From Eustoma russellianum (taxonomy: Eukaryota; Streptophyta; Magnoliopsida; Gentianales; Gentianaceae), in contig AP025071.1 of the NCBI GenBank assembly GCA_036186865.1, positions 12,992,475-13,056,474 of the forward strand: a DNA stretch of 64,000 nt, written 5' to 3'. Position numbers and translations under genes: made by a program. This document shows positions 11,135 through 22,341 of the stretch, piece by piece. Position 1 is the stretch's first letter. The number at the start of each line of letters is the position of its first letter. The notes under the pieces are model-generated. The model was not told the origin of the DNA. It was given only the letters and a program-made list of their open reading frames with translations, and ran no database searches.

Positions 11135-12477
11135 TAGATGATGTATGATTATTTATTTTCTATTCTTGTGAATGTGATTTTTTGTATCCCTTTTTCGCCA
11201 TCATATCCATTCGTTTTTATGTCAAAAATACAAAAAAAACAGAGAAGTTATATTTTCTGTGATTTTGCGTATAAAAATCGTAACCCTCATTTTGTTCCCA
11301 AAGCTTCAAACTTTGGACAAAATCTAAACCTTACGGCTTGAATATCAATTGTTCTTATTCTGTCCTTGTTTATTCATCATTTGGGATGTATTTGAGACCT
11401 AAAGAACTGAAGTTTCATGTGCAAACTTGAACACTTAGGATATTGCATCTAGTTGAACATTCAGCCTTACAAACTTGCGTTACCTTGGTTAAATAGCCAC
11501 CTAGTCATAATTGATCTTGTTGCTACCAAAGCTTTTGGTTGATTGTGATCTTGTGTCTTAATTGCCTTATTACACTCCACGGACAAAAACACCATCAATC
11601 CATCCCTAAAAATCATCAAACCTAACCATAAACATCCTCATTTGATCCCTCAACAAAAGCCTTAAACCAATTTTGCCAAATAATGTCCGAATTAAAAGTT
11701 CCCAACTCGTCCAAAAAAACCCTAACCTTAATTTTGTCCAACCTCAATTTCCGTCACTTTCAAGGTTATTTTACTGTAATTAAAGGTACCACACTGCAAT
11801 TCAAGGTCATTGCATTATTGCCCAAAAACAAAAATTTTTAGGGCAAAAGTGTAAAACTACCGTTTTACCCCTGGTCAAAAAAAATCTGGAATTTACTCAC
11901 TTGAATCTGTTTTGGTGTTACTTGGTACAATTTTGGTGCAAATTGTGTGCAAAGCAAGACTGTTTTGATGTTCTCGGTTTTTGCCACTTCTGGAATTGTT
12001 TGGACTTTTTCATACTCTTTTAAGGTGCTTTAAGTGCTGGACAAACATGGTTTGGTTCAGGAAAGAGTTGAGGAGTATTTGTACTTGTTTGATGCAAATT
12101 GTGTACACATTGTGATTTGTTTGTGTGGTCAGTTTCCCCCATATTTTGGTACTGTTTGGACAAGGTTTTGACATCATTTGGAAGTGATATAAGTAGTATA
12201 CTGAATTGCTTTGGTACAGCATGCTGATCAAAACAGTTTGGGAAAGTTTGAAGCAAAAATGTGCAAAATAGTACAAAACATATTGTGTTGAAGAAAGATT
12301 GGAATACACCTCTCATTTATAGCTCTCTTTGGTTGTTCTTAGTCCTAGATTGGTCAAGGAACAAAGTTGAGTGAGTGAGGTAAAGAGAGGAAGTGAGATC
12401 ACCAACACTTTCAAACTCGAATTGATGTTGTTTACTAACCATTTCTTGCACAAGTTGTTTTGTTTTGCAGGTTCACA
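11135..12477 (+). other. Leader (5' UTR) of non-autonomous gypsy derivative
   Basis: No gene. 11380-11560 matches the leader after the PBS of the element at 16.1 kb (blocks GTTGCTACCAAAGCTTTT and AGCCACCTAG, also on the minus strand near 41.15 kb). From 11580 to 11800 it is C/A-rich like 16560-16800, and 12000-12450 is GT-rich. This shows that the downstream ORF sits where gag begins in autonomous relatives. Confidence 0.6.
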
Positions 12478-13519
12478 ATGTGGAGTAACATTCGTCCAAT
12501 CATACAAAGGATGCAAAAACATTCTGACGAAACGTACCACCTCTAAAAGAATGTGAATCAATTTTACTTGCATTACAAGCTAAAGACACTGAAAATTTTC
12601 ATGAATCTAACCCTACTTCTAATGAAATGAACGTCAATGACAATAATGAAGTAGTTGAGCTTGATTTGCATGTAACCAAATCTGATTTACATGAATTAGA
12701 TATTACTACTTCTACCTTTTATGATGAGTTAGAATGCATTGCTGATGTTAAGCATGAAGTAGATGCCATACAAACTGATTTATCTCATGAATTGCCATGT
12801 TTCACCGACCCATTGTACATTGATCTATATGCCATAGATGATAATTTGAGTGATGACTTACGTGAGCTTTCAAGTGAGTTTGATAGTACACTTAAGCATG
12901 ATAACTTAGAAAAGAATGAATGGCATGTTTTCAGCAATTCCTTATTTGAATGTGACGAACATGATTCCACGTTATTTGAAACACCTGAATTACATTCAAA
13001 AACATTGTATATGACAATCCTATGTTCATTCATGAGTATGAAACTGATTTGTATGAAAAGGTGGAGTTTATCCCATTTGGTACCCGATTTGAATTAAAGG
13101 AATCAAAGCTTCAAAGTATACTTCTCACAACTCCAAACACGCTATTTTTGTCACCACATCATGATACATTATATGACATTCATGTGCTGACCTTGTGTGA
13201 GGATCAAATGCACGATAACTATGATCTTTTATTGGTTATACATCCTAAACACACTAGAAAGAAACCTCTATTGAACACCTCTTGTCATGTGCTCCCTATA
13301 GGATTTGATGATGCGTATTATGAACTAAAATTTGAAAATCAGATCCTAATGCATCCAAAACATGTGAGGAAGAGGACTTACTTATTGTGGATGCATGATC
13401 AAATGAGCTTTTGTGAGTTGCTAAGTGCATGTTTTGTCATTGCATTACTCATTCACCTGAAACATCTTAGGATGAAAGTGTGCATACATGCGTGTCTTGT
13501 ATCTTTATTGCATTGTTGA
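12478..13519 (+). pseudogene. Acidic His/Asp-rich ORF of unknown function in gypsy derivative
   Basis: I do not recognise this protein. The probable start is ATG 12478 (MWSNIRPI), in the same place and with the same first residues as gag at 17593 (MWSITHSL). One frameshift near 12535 and another near 13010 break it into three pieces totalling about 345 codons. The first two thirds are strongly acidic (VELDLHVTKSDLHELDI; DDNLSDDLRELSSEFD). The last third has three basic repeats: VIHPKHTRKK, LMHPKHVRKR and LIHLKHLRMK. I see no CCHC knuckle, protease DSG or RT motif. It lies directly upstream of the pol-tail/PPT/LTR junction and so occupies the place of gag-pol. It could be a captured gene or a highly diverged gag; the sequence alone does not decide. 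Confidence 0.6.
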
Positions 13520-13546
13520 GGATCTTTTCCCTCATGGCATACATGC

Positions 13547-13583
13547 TAAGATTCGGGACGAATCTTTTCTAGGAAGGAGGGAA
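13547..13583 (+). other. Relic of polyprotein C-terminus and polypurine tract
   Basis: Just before the LTR the translation reads FGTNLF-stop-EGGN, matching the FDSRTNPFEEGG end of the autonomous pol, and the DNA AGGAAGGAGGGAA (13571-13583) is the PPT. So the pol-tail boundary survived even though the rest of pol is absent. Confidence 0.7.
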
Positions 13584-15126
13584 TGATGCGGTCCAATGTG
13601 TGCAAAATGCAAGACAAAGCCCGTCTTAGTCTTGAGTTGCATTCCATGCATCAATTTTCGTGCATATAGGCGTCTTTCAATAAAATAAGCAAATGTACGT
13701 CTTGTTTTTGTGTGATTCTTGCTCTCATGTAGGAAAGATGATTCATGCAAAAATTCAAGCCAAATGGAGGTCTAGAAGCGGGTTTTATAGGGATATTCCC
13801 TGAAAAGAGAAAAGGAATCTAATGTTTTGGAGGCCAAAGAGAATGTTTTTGAAGATGAGACAAGAGAGGCATATTCTATGGAATATTTAGGATAACTTTG
13901 GTCCAAGGAATGTTTGTCCTAAAAGAGAATGTTTGTCTCAAGGAATGTTCGTCCTACAAGAAAATGTTTGTCTCAAGGAATGTTTGCCTTTAGAGGGAAT
14001 GTTTGTCTTAATGTTCGCCCAAAGGGAACATTCAATAAACATGACATTTTGAAGCCAAGTTGGACGAAAATGAAACACCATTTTTTTGAAGTCAATATCA
14101 TCTCCAACATCTCAAGATAGGACCTGCCGAGTTTGAACAAGATTTGAACTCAATTCGAATTCAAATTCAAATTCAAATTCAAACACAATTTGAATTTCAA
14201 ATTCAAACCAACTTGGACTCTGAATTTCAAGATTCAAGACAATTCATCATCATCCTAAGCACATCAAATTCGTCCATAAAGAATAAACATGTAGAAGATT
14301 GAATTTGAATTCAAAAGAAGGAAGACATCTTATCCGCTAGAAATTTGACGAGGCATATCTCCATTTTCCAAACTCCAAATGAGGTCATTCAGGTTCCTAA
14401 AATCAAGTTCTCGAAAAGATATACAACTTTTATGAAGACACAAAAGGCTAGTTCGGACTCTAAGGCGTTCATATTGGGCGTGCAAGGTTCTGCTGTCAAA
14501 TTGAGTTTCCTACTCCAACTTGGACTCTTCTTTCTAGAACTTCCCAAGACTTATCCCATCTTATTCCAGCCTTCAAAAAACATGCACAAGGGATCAAATG
14601 ATCAGATTTGAAGACAAGAATTGAAGACAAGATAAAGCTCATTTAAAATTCAGTTTTGCATTCAAATTTCAAACAGTTTCCAACCGAATATTGTTAGTTG
14701 TTTTGAGATGGAACCTAATCCATCTCAAAGGTAATTAGGACATCCATAGGCAGCTTAGAACATGTATAAATAAGTCTCAAACCAGTTTGTACAAGGGAGT
14801 TTACGATTTTGATGATTTATTCAATAGAATTTCGGTTTTTTGTTCTTTATGAACATGTCTTTGTTTTCCTTGATTTTGTATTAAAAATCACGCCTAATAG
14901 CCTTCAAAGATGAGCATATTTGAGGGTGTTTTCCAACGTTTAGGAGTGCTGTCCAGGAGGGTCTTGTAGGCTTGCCTAATCAACAACCATTCCAAGGCGG
15001 AGGAATGTTTGAATCAGCCGAATCCAACACAAAGGAAGCGAGGGGAAGGGATCTTCTTTGTGCCTAAACCATTGTTGAGGAGGACGTTGAGGTGAAGAGT
15101 GGATCACACGCTTTCAGTTCGCATCA
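13584..15126 (+). repeat. Gypsy LTR (3' LTR of the acidic-ORF element), 1543 bp
   Basis: Starts TGATGCGGTCC right after the PPT and ends TTCGCATCA at 15126. It has a GAATGTTTGTC-type array (13905-14040, about six to eight units), a TTCAAA-rich stretch at 14150-14220, a TATAAATA box at 14765 and a downstream part similar to other gypsy LTRs (CTGTCCAGGAGGG at 14950). After 15126 another gypsy LTR begins in mid-sequence, so this element sits inside the neighbour's 5' LTR. The expected target duplication would be ACCAA (15127-15131), but its partner is not found because the left side is rearranged. Confidence 0.75.
14765..14772 (+). promoter_or_regulatory. TATA box of LTR
   Basis: TATAAATA in the LTR at the place expected for the U3 promoter; the same octamer occurs in four of the other gypsy LTRs in this window. 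Confidence 0.6.
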
Positions 15127-16077
15127 ACCAACAAAGGGGGCGGCCAGATTTGAAGTCAAATTGAAGATCAACTTCAAGTTAAACTTGAATTCAAATTCAA
15201 CCATAATTTGAATTTCAAGTTTCAACCAATTTGTTAAGAAGTTTTCAGCTACCTTTTGAACCATCCACACGCCATTTTGAATAAAGAAGGAGATGAGATC
15301 ACAACTCGAAATTGAATCTGAATTTGAATTCAATCTTCAACCACCTTTGAATTCAATTCCAACCACTTTATCATCATCAAATCATATCTCCAATACCCTC
15401 ATTATTCATCAAACATGGCTAGAAGGAGTGGGGAAGATAATCACCAACAGTTTCGAAGTGATCTCAAAATTCAAACTCAACTTGAATTCAAATTTCACCT
15501 AACTTTTGAATTCAACTTCAGCCAAATCCTACTCATCAAAACAGCTCTCCAAGGACTCATTTGGGCGTACTACACATGGCTGAAGCATTCTACAAGCATT
15601 TCAAATTTTAGCTAGGATTTATTTTAGTTTTGAATTCAAACGAATTTCAATTTTAAATACTTGTTAGCTAGTTTTATTTGAAATAATTTCTACCTATTTA
15701 AGGCTGATAGGGACGATTTTCAGCCTATAAATAGAGCCCTTGGGGCGTATGGAAAAGCACAACTTTGGATGAAATAAGATCTTGCTATTTTTCTTCACTT
15801 CTTATGAGCTTTGTTTTCTTGGTTTGCATTAAAAACCAAAGTTAATTTCCTTCAAAGTTGAGCATTTTGAAGGTGTTGTCATTGCTTAAAGGTGCTGTCC
15901 AGGAAGGCCATTGTGGTTTGCCTGATCAACGACCATCTTGAAGTGTTGATTCTCGCTCGTTGAACCAATCATTTGTCTCACTAAGGAAGCAAGGGGAAGT
16001 CTTCTTCCTTGTGCCTAAACCATAGTGAAGGACGTTTGGAAAGTGGAATTGTTGGAGCCCATGACTTGCACGCATCA
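15127..16077 (+). repeat. Gypsy element 1: 5' LTR, 5'-truncated
   Basis: Matches 22717-23712 closely from ACCAACAAAGGGGGCGGCC onward, with a few indels, and ends CTTGCACGCATCA. The first 420 bp or so present in the 3' LTR are missing, replaced by the LTR that ends at 15126. It contains TATAAATA at 15726-15733. The match with the 3' LTR makes the pair members of one insertion, diverged by several per cent by eye. Confidence 0.8.
15726..15733 (+). promoter_or_regulatory. TATA box of gypsy element 1 5' LTR
   Basis: TATAAATA within CAGCCTATAAATAGAGCCC, conserved in the 3' LTR at 23347-23354 and in reverse complement in the minus-strand LTRs at 41859 and 61916. Confidence 0.65.
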
Positions 16078-16080
16078 AAT

Positions 16081-16092
16081 TGGTATCAGAGC
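16081..16092 (+). promoter_or_regulatory. PBS of gypsy element 1
   Basis: TGGTATCAGAGC three bases after the LTR end; primer tRNA is initiator Met by complementarity. Confidence 0.9.
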
Positions 16093-17592
16093 GCAGGTTA
16101 CTCTATTCCACCATCTTCTATCGTTTTCTTTTCATTTGAGTCTTTAATTCAAGTCTAGTTGAGTCCTTCTTCTACCCCATTCTCCACGTCATTTGTGTCT
16201 TCCATACGTAAAAAACGAGAGTCATACACCCAAGATTCTTACTTTGAGTCTTTGCATTTTGTTGATACTTGTTATTCATCATTCAAGCGTCTTTGTTGAT
16301 TCCTGTTGTTCATTAATGTAGTGTCACGTCTTACACATCTTTGGCGTCAAACATTTGAATTTTGTCAATCAAACTTGAACAAAGTAGGGTTCGTTGCATC
16401 TAGGAACATTCAGCTCTTAAATTGCGTCATTAGCCTATAAAGCCACCTAGGTCTGAAATCATCTTGTTGCTACCAAAGCTTTTAGTTATTGATGATTGTA
16501 TGCATCTTCTGATTCATATTGTGATTGATCTCATGCTTCAATCTTGTTGATCATACGTGTGAAATCCATTCCCAAAACAAAAACAAAAGCTAAAAATTCG
16601 CCCACTCAAAACCCTACTCTTGGTTTACCCACTAAACCCTAACCATTCAACTCCCCATTCAAATTAAATCCACAAACGAAGTCCCCTCAGATACAAACCC
16701 TTCCCATCGAACTAAACACAACATCCTTGATTGGAACAAAACCCTCATTTCCAAAAACCCTAGCTTCGGTTAAACAAGTAAACCTAACCGAATTCAACCA
16801 CATTCAGATTCACCTTGCATATATTGCATATTTGAATTTATCTTGGCTGAAATTGAAAGCTCCTTGCACGGTTTTAAAATAACAGGTTGCACAAAAGATA
16901 GTCAACTCACGTTTTCTTACTCTTAAACATAAAAATAAGAGAAAAGAAAAATCTGGGAACAATTGAAACAATTGAAGAAGCAAAATGCAAGAAAAAGAAA
17001 ATAGAAAAAGAGGGAAAACGTTTGTGCAATTGTTTGAATTTTTTTGGAACAACTTGGCATCATCTTTCATCCTTACTATCCACAACACACGCCACACTTA
17101 TTGTCAATATACTGAACGTCTTGAGCCAATCACACACTTGAATGCTAGATTATTGCATGATTTGACTCATATTGTGGATAATAAATGCATCGAATCAAAA
17201 TTAACTAAAGGTTACACACGGCAAACCTTAGTTCATCTATGGTTCAGCCTTATAGATAAATTTTGGTTGCTTACATTCTTTGGATCTGAGTAGAAAAGTT
17301 CAACTCCATCCTTCTTGATTTCGTTTTGATACTATTTGGTGCAAATTGAAAGCAAAAGGGAGAAACAAGTGGAGATCGTTGTGATTTGGAGAAGAATTGG
17401 CAAACACTTTCTTAATTGATCGGTTTGAATCTTATTAAGTTCAGGTTATCCAAGAAACAAAGTGGTAAGAGAGTGGAAATAAGAAAGAGGATAGCTCGTA
17501 TTTTATTTTCACTAATCAGTTAACGTTTGCTCGATTTTTGTTAGTTTGCTTCTTTTCTTTCTTTTTCTCTTGTTGATCACCTTAGGTAAGAT
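16093..17592 (+). other. Leader of gypsy element 1, no gene
   Basis: 1.5 kb between PBS and gag. It contains the AGCCACCTAGG and GTTGCTACCAAAGCTTTTAG blocks shared with 11.5 kb and, on the minus strand, 41.15 kb, then a C/A-rich stretch (16580-16800). No ORF of interest is seen. Confidence 0.6.
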
Positions 17593-18821
17593 ATGTGGAG
17601 CATCACTCATTCCTTGTCTAGAAAATCGAAGGAGGCTGAGCCCTTTGACAACACACAACAACAAATGCTCGAGATGTTAAAGAAACTCATGCACGACAAC
17701 GAGGTAATCAAACACAGGTTGGAGGATGTTGAAAGAAGCCAAAAGACGAGGGATGGACAAGGCACCAGTAGGGCCGTACCCATGCCTCAAACACAGTGGC
17801 CTCCAGCAGAAGAAGTTGGAGATGAAAGCGTTAGACCACCGCACATCGAGCCAAGAAGGTTTGTCCCTCCACCGCAACCAAGAAGATACACTCCAAGAAG
17901 GTACAATGACGATTATAATCCATTTGAACATGATGAGTATGACTTTGATGACCACATTCCCCATGGTTACCAAAGACGACATAACCCTATTTACCCACAA
18001 GATGACGATTTTCCGAAAACAAAAATAAGCATTCAAGTGTTTTATGGTAAAGTAATGCGGAGGAATACTTAGAGTGAGAAACGAAAGTGGATCTAATCTT
18101 TTCTTATACAAACTACACTGAGTTACAAAAGGTGAGGTACGCTTCTATCAAGTTTTCTGGCTACACTTTAAATTGGTGGACAAATTTGTGTAAAAATAGG
18201 ACTATAACAAGACAACCTAAAATTGTCACTTGGGAATAAATGAAATTTGAAATGAGACAACGATTTATGCCAAACGACTTTGAGAGTTCTATTTTCACAA
18301 GTTTGCAAAATTTAAGACAAGGTTCCAAAAGTGTAGACAAATATTACAAAGAGTTAGAAATCTTGTTGGAAAGGTCTAACCTGCAGGAACCCAAAGAAGC
18401 AACCAAGGCCCGTTTTGTACATGGTCTAAACAGAGAGATTGTACAAAGAGTTGAGCTTCAACCTTATCTTGACCTAACGACCATGGTTCACATGGCTGAG
18501 AAGATTGAGCGATAACTAAAGATACGTAGTTCCTCCAATTTCAATTCCATTTATCATACTAATCAAACTTCATCAAAGTTTTCAAGCAAGCCTTCAGGAG
18601 CGGGAAGTTCACGGCCTACAGGAGGCCAAACACATGACCGAAGTGCAACACAAAGGTTTGACAACCGTGCGCAGGGCACACAAAAGCGAGATGACCGATC
18701 CTGACAAAAAGCTCCTACAAGGAATTCTTCTGAACTCTACAACAGGTTTAGGGACATTAAATGCTATAAATGTCAAGGTCATGGTCACATAGGAAAAGAG
18801 TGTCCTGATGCTAAAAGAGTC
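17593..18821 (+). pseudogene. gag: Gypsy element 1 gag, broken
   Basis: Capsid-nucleocapsid precursor. MWSITHSLSRKSKE opens the frame; DNTQQQMLEMLKKLM suggests a short helix, followed by a Pro/Arg-rich linker. The retrotransposon gag core spans about 18030-18510 (FSGYTLNWWTNL, MRQRFMPNDFESSIF, FVHGLNREIV). A CCHC knuckle CYKCQGHGHIGKEC lies at 18760-18803. Damage: a frameshift after 18040, TAG and TAA stops in the core (near 18070 and 18238), TAA at 18513-18515 and TGA near 18702. The same N-terminus occurs on the minus strand at 40231-40728. Confidence 0.85.
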
Positions 18822-19502
18822 ATGTTAATTGAGGAAACTAATGAACATGTGACTGTGTACGAGCATGAAAACGAATCTGAGCATGATAATGAAACTGAAC
18901 CTGGAGAGGATCTAAGCGCACTAGATGATTATGACACTAGGGAATTTCTTGTTGTGCGTAGAGCTTTGAATGCATATCCGAAATTAGATGATCATGAACA
19001 ACATAGGGAAAATATTTTCCATATCCACTGCATGATAAATGGTAAAGTGTGCACTATGATCATTGATTCCGGTTCTTGTCTGAATGTGGCTGGCATCGAA
19101 TTGGTAAGAAAACTGAATTTGCCTATGACTAATCATCCGCATCCTTACAAACTTGCATGGTTAAATGATTGTGGTGAAGTTAGCGTCAGTAAGCAAGTTT
19201 TGATTTCTCTTAGCATTAGTAGTTACAAAGATGATGTTTTATGTGATGTTGCACCAATGCATGCTAGTCATATCTTACTTGGTAGATCATGGAAATTTGA
19301 TCGACATGTGACATATGATGGATATTTGAATCGTTATTCTTTCAAATTGAATAGTAAACTTTACAAGTTACATGCACTTCCACCCCATAAAGTCCATGTA
19401 GATCACCAACGCATGTCTAAGTCTAGGACCGACCCTAAGGAAAAGGAAGCTGAGTGGAAATTAGCGGAATGCATGAAAAGTGAGAACAAAAAAAGAGATT
19501 AA
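18822..19502 (+). pseudogene. Gypsy element 1 protease region
   Basis: Aspartic protease (retropepsin) that would cut the polyprotein. IIDSGSCLNVAG carries the catalytic Asp in the DSG form, followed at the usual distance by HILLGRSW. The frame is continuous with the gag zinc knuckle and open for 226 codons, the best kept segment of gag-protease. An acidic spacer (ENESEHDNETEPGEDL) precedes it. A frameshift at about 19480-19500 separates it from RT. Confidence 0.85.
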
Positions 19503-20608
19503 GGGAAAAGAGGTAGTACCCATAGGTGTCAACGATTCCAAAAAGAAGTGTGGGTATTTTGCAAAGGAAAGAGAGGTCACACAAGCGCTTTATAACAACC
19601 AAACCGTCCTCATCATCATTCCCAAAGCGTGTTACCTTTCGGTAGATGACTTTCCACCAAACCTCCCTACCTCTGTTGCATCCATTATACAAGAGTACGA
19701 TGTTCTATTTTTCACTAAGTCACCATCCGGATTACCACCTATTAGAGGAATAGAACACCAAACCGATTTTTTCCCAGGAGCCGCCTTACCAAATAGACCA
19801 GCCTATCGAGCCAACCCAGAAGAAACCAAGGAAATCCAAAGGAAAGTAGAGGAACTCCTAGCGAGTGGACAAATCCAAGAGATCCTAAGCCCGTCTGCTG
19901 TCCCTGTCATTCTAGTACCCAAAAAGGATGGAACCTGGATAATGTGTACCGATTGTCGTGCCATAAACAAAATTACCGTCAAGTATAGGTATCTCATACC
20001 TAGGCTGAATGATATGTTGCATATGTTGCATGGATCTAGATACTTCACCAAGATTGACCTTATGCAAGGGTACTTCCAAGTGCAGATAAGAGAAGGGGAC
20101 GAATGGAAGACTGCATTCAAAACCAAGTTTGGGCTCTATGAATGGTTAGTAATGCCATTCGGGCTCACCAACGCCCCTAGCACTGTGAGGTTGATGAATG
20201 AAGTCTTACGAGCCTGCATAGGACGATTTGTTGTGGTACTTTGACGATATCCTAAGCTATTCCTGAACCATAGAAAATCACCTTGACTATATTAGGGCCA
20301 TTTTTGAGAAGCTTAAGCAAGAACAACTTTACGCCAACTTCAAGAAGTGCTCTTTTTGATCGGAATGAGAAGTCTTCCTAGGCTTTGTCATTTCGACTGA
20401 GGGAGTAGATGTGGATGAGGAAAAGGTTAGGTCAATTGTGGAGTGTCCTACACCTAAGAATGTAGGGGAAGTTTGTAGTTTTCAAGGACTTGCAAGTTGT
20501 TATAGGCGATTTGTCAAAGATTTTTCATCCATAGTTGTATCCCTAAATGAGATTGTGAAAAAAAGATGTGGCTTTTTAGTGGGAGGAGCCACAACAACAG
20601 GCATTTGA
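19480..20608 (+). pseudogene. Gypsy element 1 reverse transcriptase, broken
   Basis: RT of Ty3/gypsy type. In order: PAYRANPEETKEIQRKVEEL, VPVILVPKKDGTW, CTDCRAINKITVKYRYLIPR, YFTKIDLMQGYFQVQI (first catalytic Asp), KTKFGLYEWLVMPFGLTNAP. A one-base frameshift near 20235 lies right at the active site: VVVL is in one frame and YFDDILSYS in the next. The thumb/connection continues (GFVISTEGVDVDEEKVRSI, GLASCYRRFVKDFSS) with a stop at about 20360 and another frameshift near 20565. Usual RT length, but not functional. Confidence 0.9.
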
Positions 20609-20610
20609 CG

Positions 20611-20995
20611 AACTGAAAAGGAGGCTAACCACTGCACCCATACTTAGGTTACCAAATTTTGATGAAACTTTTGAGATTGAGTGTGATGCAAGTGCAGTGG
20701 GTATTGGAGTGGTATTGACCCAAGGTAAGAAACACATAGCCTACTTTAGCGAGAAGCTGAAAGGTGCTGCACTGAATTACTCTACCTATAACAAAGAAGT
20801 TTATGCCCTAGTGAGATCCCTACAAACTTGTCAACACTACCTTCAACCTAGAGAGTTTGTGATCCATACTTACCATGAAAGCCTCAAGTACCTTAAAGGG
20901 CAAGGAAAGTTGAACAAAAGACATGATAAATGAGTAGAGTTTATAGAGAAATTCCCTTACGTGATTAGTACAAACAAAGAAAGGAAAAAAAGTTG
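20611..20995 (+). pseudogene. Gypsy element 1 RNase H domain, catalytic residue changed
   Basis: RNase H degrades the RNA strand of the cDNA hybrid. FEIECDASAVGIG holds the first Asp and YSTYNKEVYALVRSLQ the Glu. The later motif reads HTYHESLKYL where the paralogue at 24.24 kb has HTDHESLKYL, so one catalytic-site Asp is Tyr here. It ends with TGA near 20930 in KRHDK-stop-VEF. The frame differs from RT because of the shift near 20565. Confidence 0.85.
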
Positions 20996-21055
20996 CTGAT
21001 GCTCTCTCTAGGAGATACACGTTATTGACTACTTTATCCTCTCGATTCTTAGAAT

Positions 21056-22341
21056 ATGAATCACTTAAGGACTTGTACCCCCAATGACCATGATTTTGGC
21101 ACCATTTTTGAGGCATGTAAAGAACCACCCTTCAGAAAATTCTACATGCATGAGGGATACCTTTTCAAAGAGCATAAATTGCGTGTTCCCCAATCGTCTC
21201 TACGAGAAGCATTGACTACAGAAGCCCATAGGGGAGGATTAATGGGTCATTTCGGAGTGTTCAAACCCCTTGAAACCCTTAAGGAACATTTCTATTGGCC
21301 ACACATGCGCGTAGATGACGAAAGGTTATGTGGTAGTTGCATCACTTGCAAACAAGCCAAATCCAAGTCCCAACCACATGGCCTTTACATGCCCTTACCC
21401 GTCCCTGATTCCCGTTGGATTAACTTTTCCATGGACTTTGTTTTAAGACTTCCTAGGTCTCGAGGAGGGCGCAATAGCATTTATGTGATGGTAGATAGGT
21501 TTTCAAAAATGGCACACTTTATTACATGTAGGAAAGTTGATGATGCCATACATGTTGCTGACTTGTTCTTTAAAGAAATCGTGAGATTTCATGGCATGCC
21601 ACGTACCATTGTAAGTGATAGAGATACGAAATTTCTAAGTCATTTTTGGCGTGCTTTGTGGGCTAAACTTGGTACTCAATTGTTGTTTTCTACCACAGCT
21701 CATCCACAAACTGATGGACAAACTGAAGTAGTTAATCATACTTTCTCTCAACTCTTGCGTGCCGTTTTGCAAAAGCATCTTAAACATTGGGATTGTTTAC
21801 CATATGTTGAATTTGCATACAACAAGAGTATCCATCATGGTACATTGCATAGCTTATTTGAAATCGTGTATGGTTTTAACCCCTTGTCTCCACTTGATTA
21901 AAACCCATCCCCGAACATGAATGTTCAAGTCTTGATGGTAAACAAAAATCAGAAAAGATAAAGAAACTGCATGAAAACGTTAGAGGACAACTTGAAAAGA
22001 AAAACCAAGCTTATGAAAAACGAGCCAACAAACATAGAAAACGAGTTGTGTTTGAACCAGGTGATTTGGTTTGGTTACAATTAAGAAAAGAAAGGTTTCC
22101 CAATGAACGAAAGTCAAAATTGTTGCCTAGAGGAGATGGACCATTCAAAGTCTTAAAACGCATAGGTGACAATGCCTACATCCTTGATCTTCCCGAGAGG
22201 TATGGTTCTATTTTTTCTACTTTTAATGTTGCTGACCTCACCCTTTTCACTGATGGCCCTTTCGATTCGAGGACGAATCCTCTTGAGGAGTGGGGGATTG
22301 TGAGGATCGGGGATCCCATCAAGAGGTCATGGGTCCTATGA
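21056..22341 (+). pseudogene. Gypsy element 1 integrase and C-terminal tail
   Basis: Integrase inserts the cDNA. The HHCC zinc site is complete (AHRGGLMGHFG, CGSCITC). The core has Asp in SMDFVL, Asp in VSDRDTKF and Glu in QTEVVN. A frameshift after SPLD (about 21898) shifts the frame once. The C-terminal part follows with EPGDLVWLQLRKERFPNERK, RGDGPFKVLKRIGDNAYILDLP and FNVADL. I see no chromodomain; the tail FDSRTNPLEEWG and beyond runs across the PPT into the 3' LTR and stops at 22341, as described for CRM-type chromoviruses. The clade call is therefore probable, not certain. Confidence 0.85.
22285..22298 (+). promoter_or_regulatory. PPT of gypsy element 1
   Basis: GAGGAGTGGGGGAT directly before the 3' LTR. 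The same bases encode Glu-Glu-Trp-Gly of the polyprotein tail. Confidence 0.8.
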
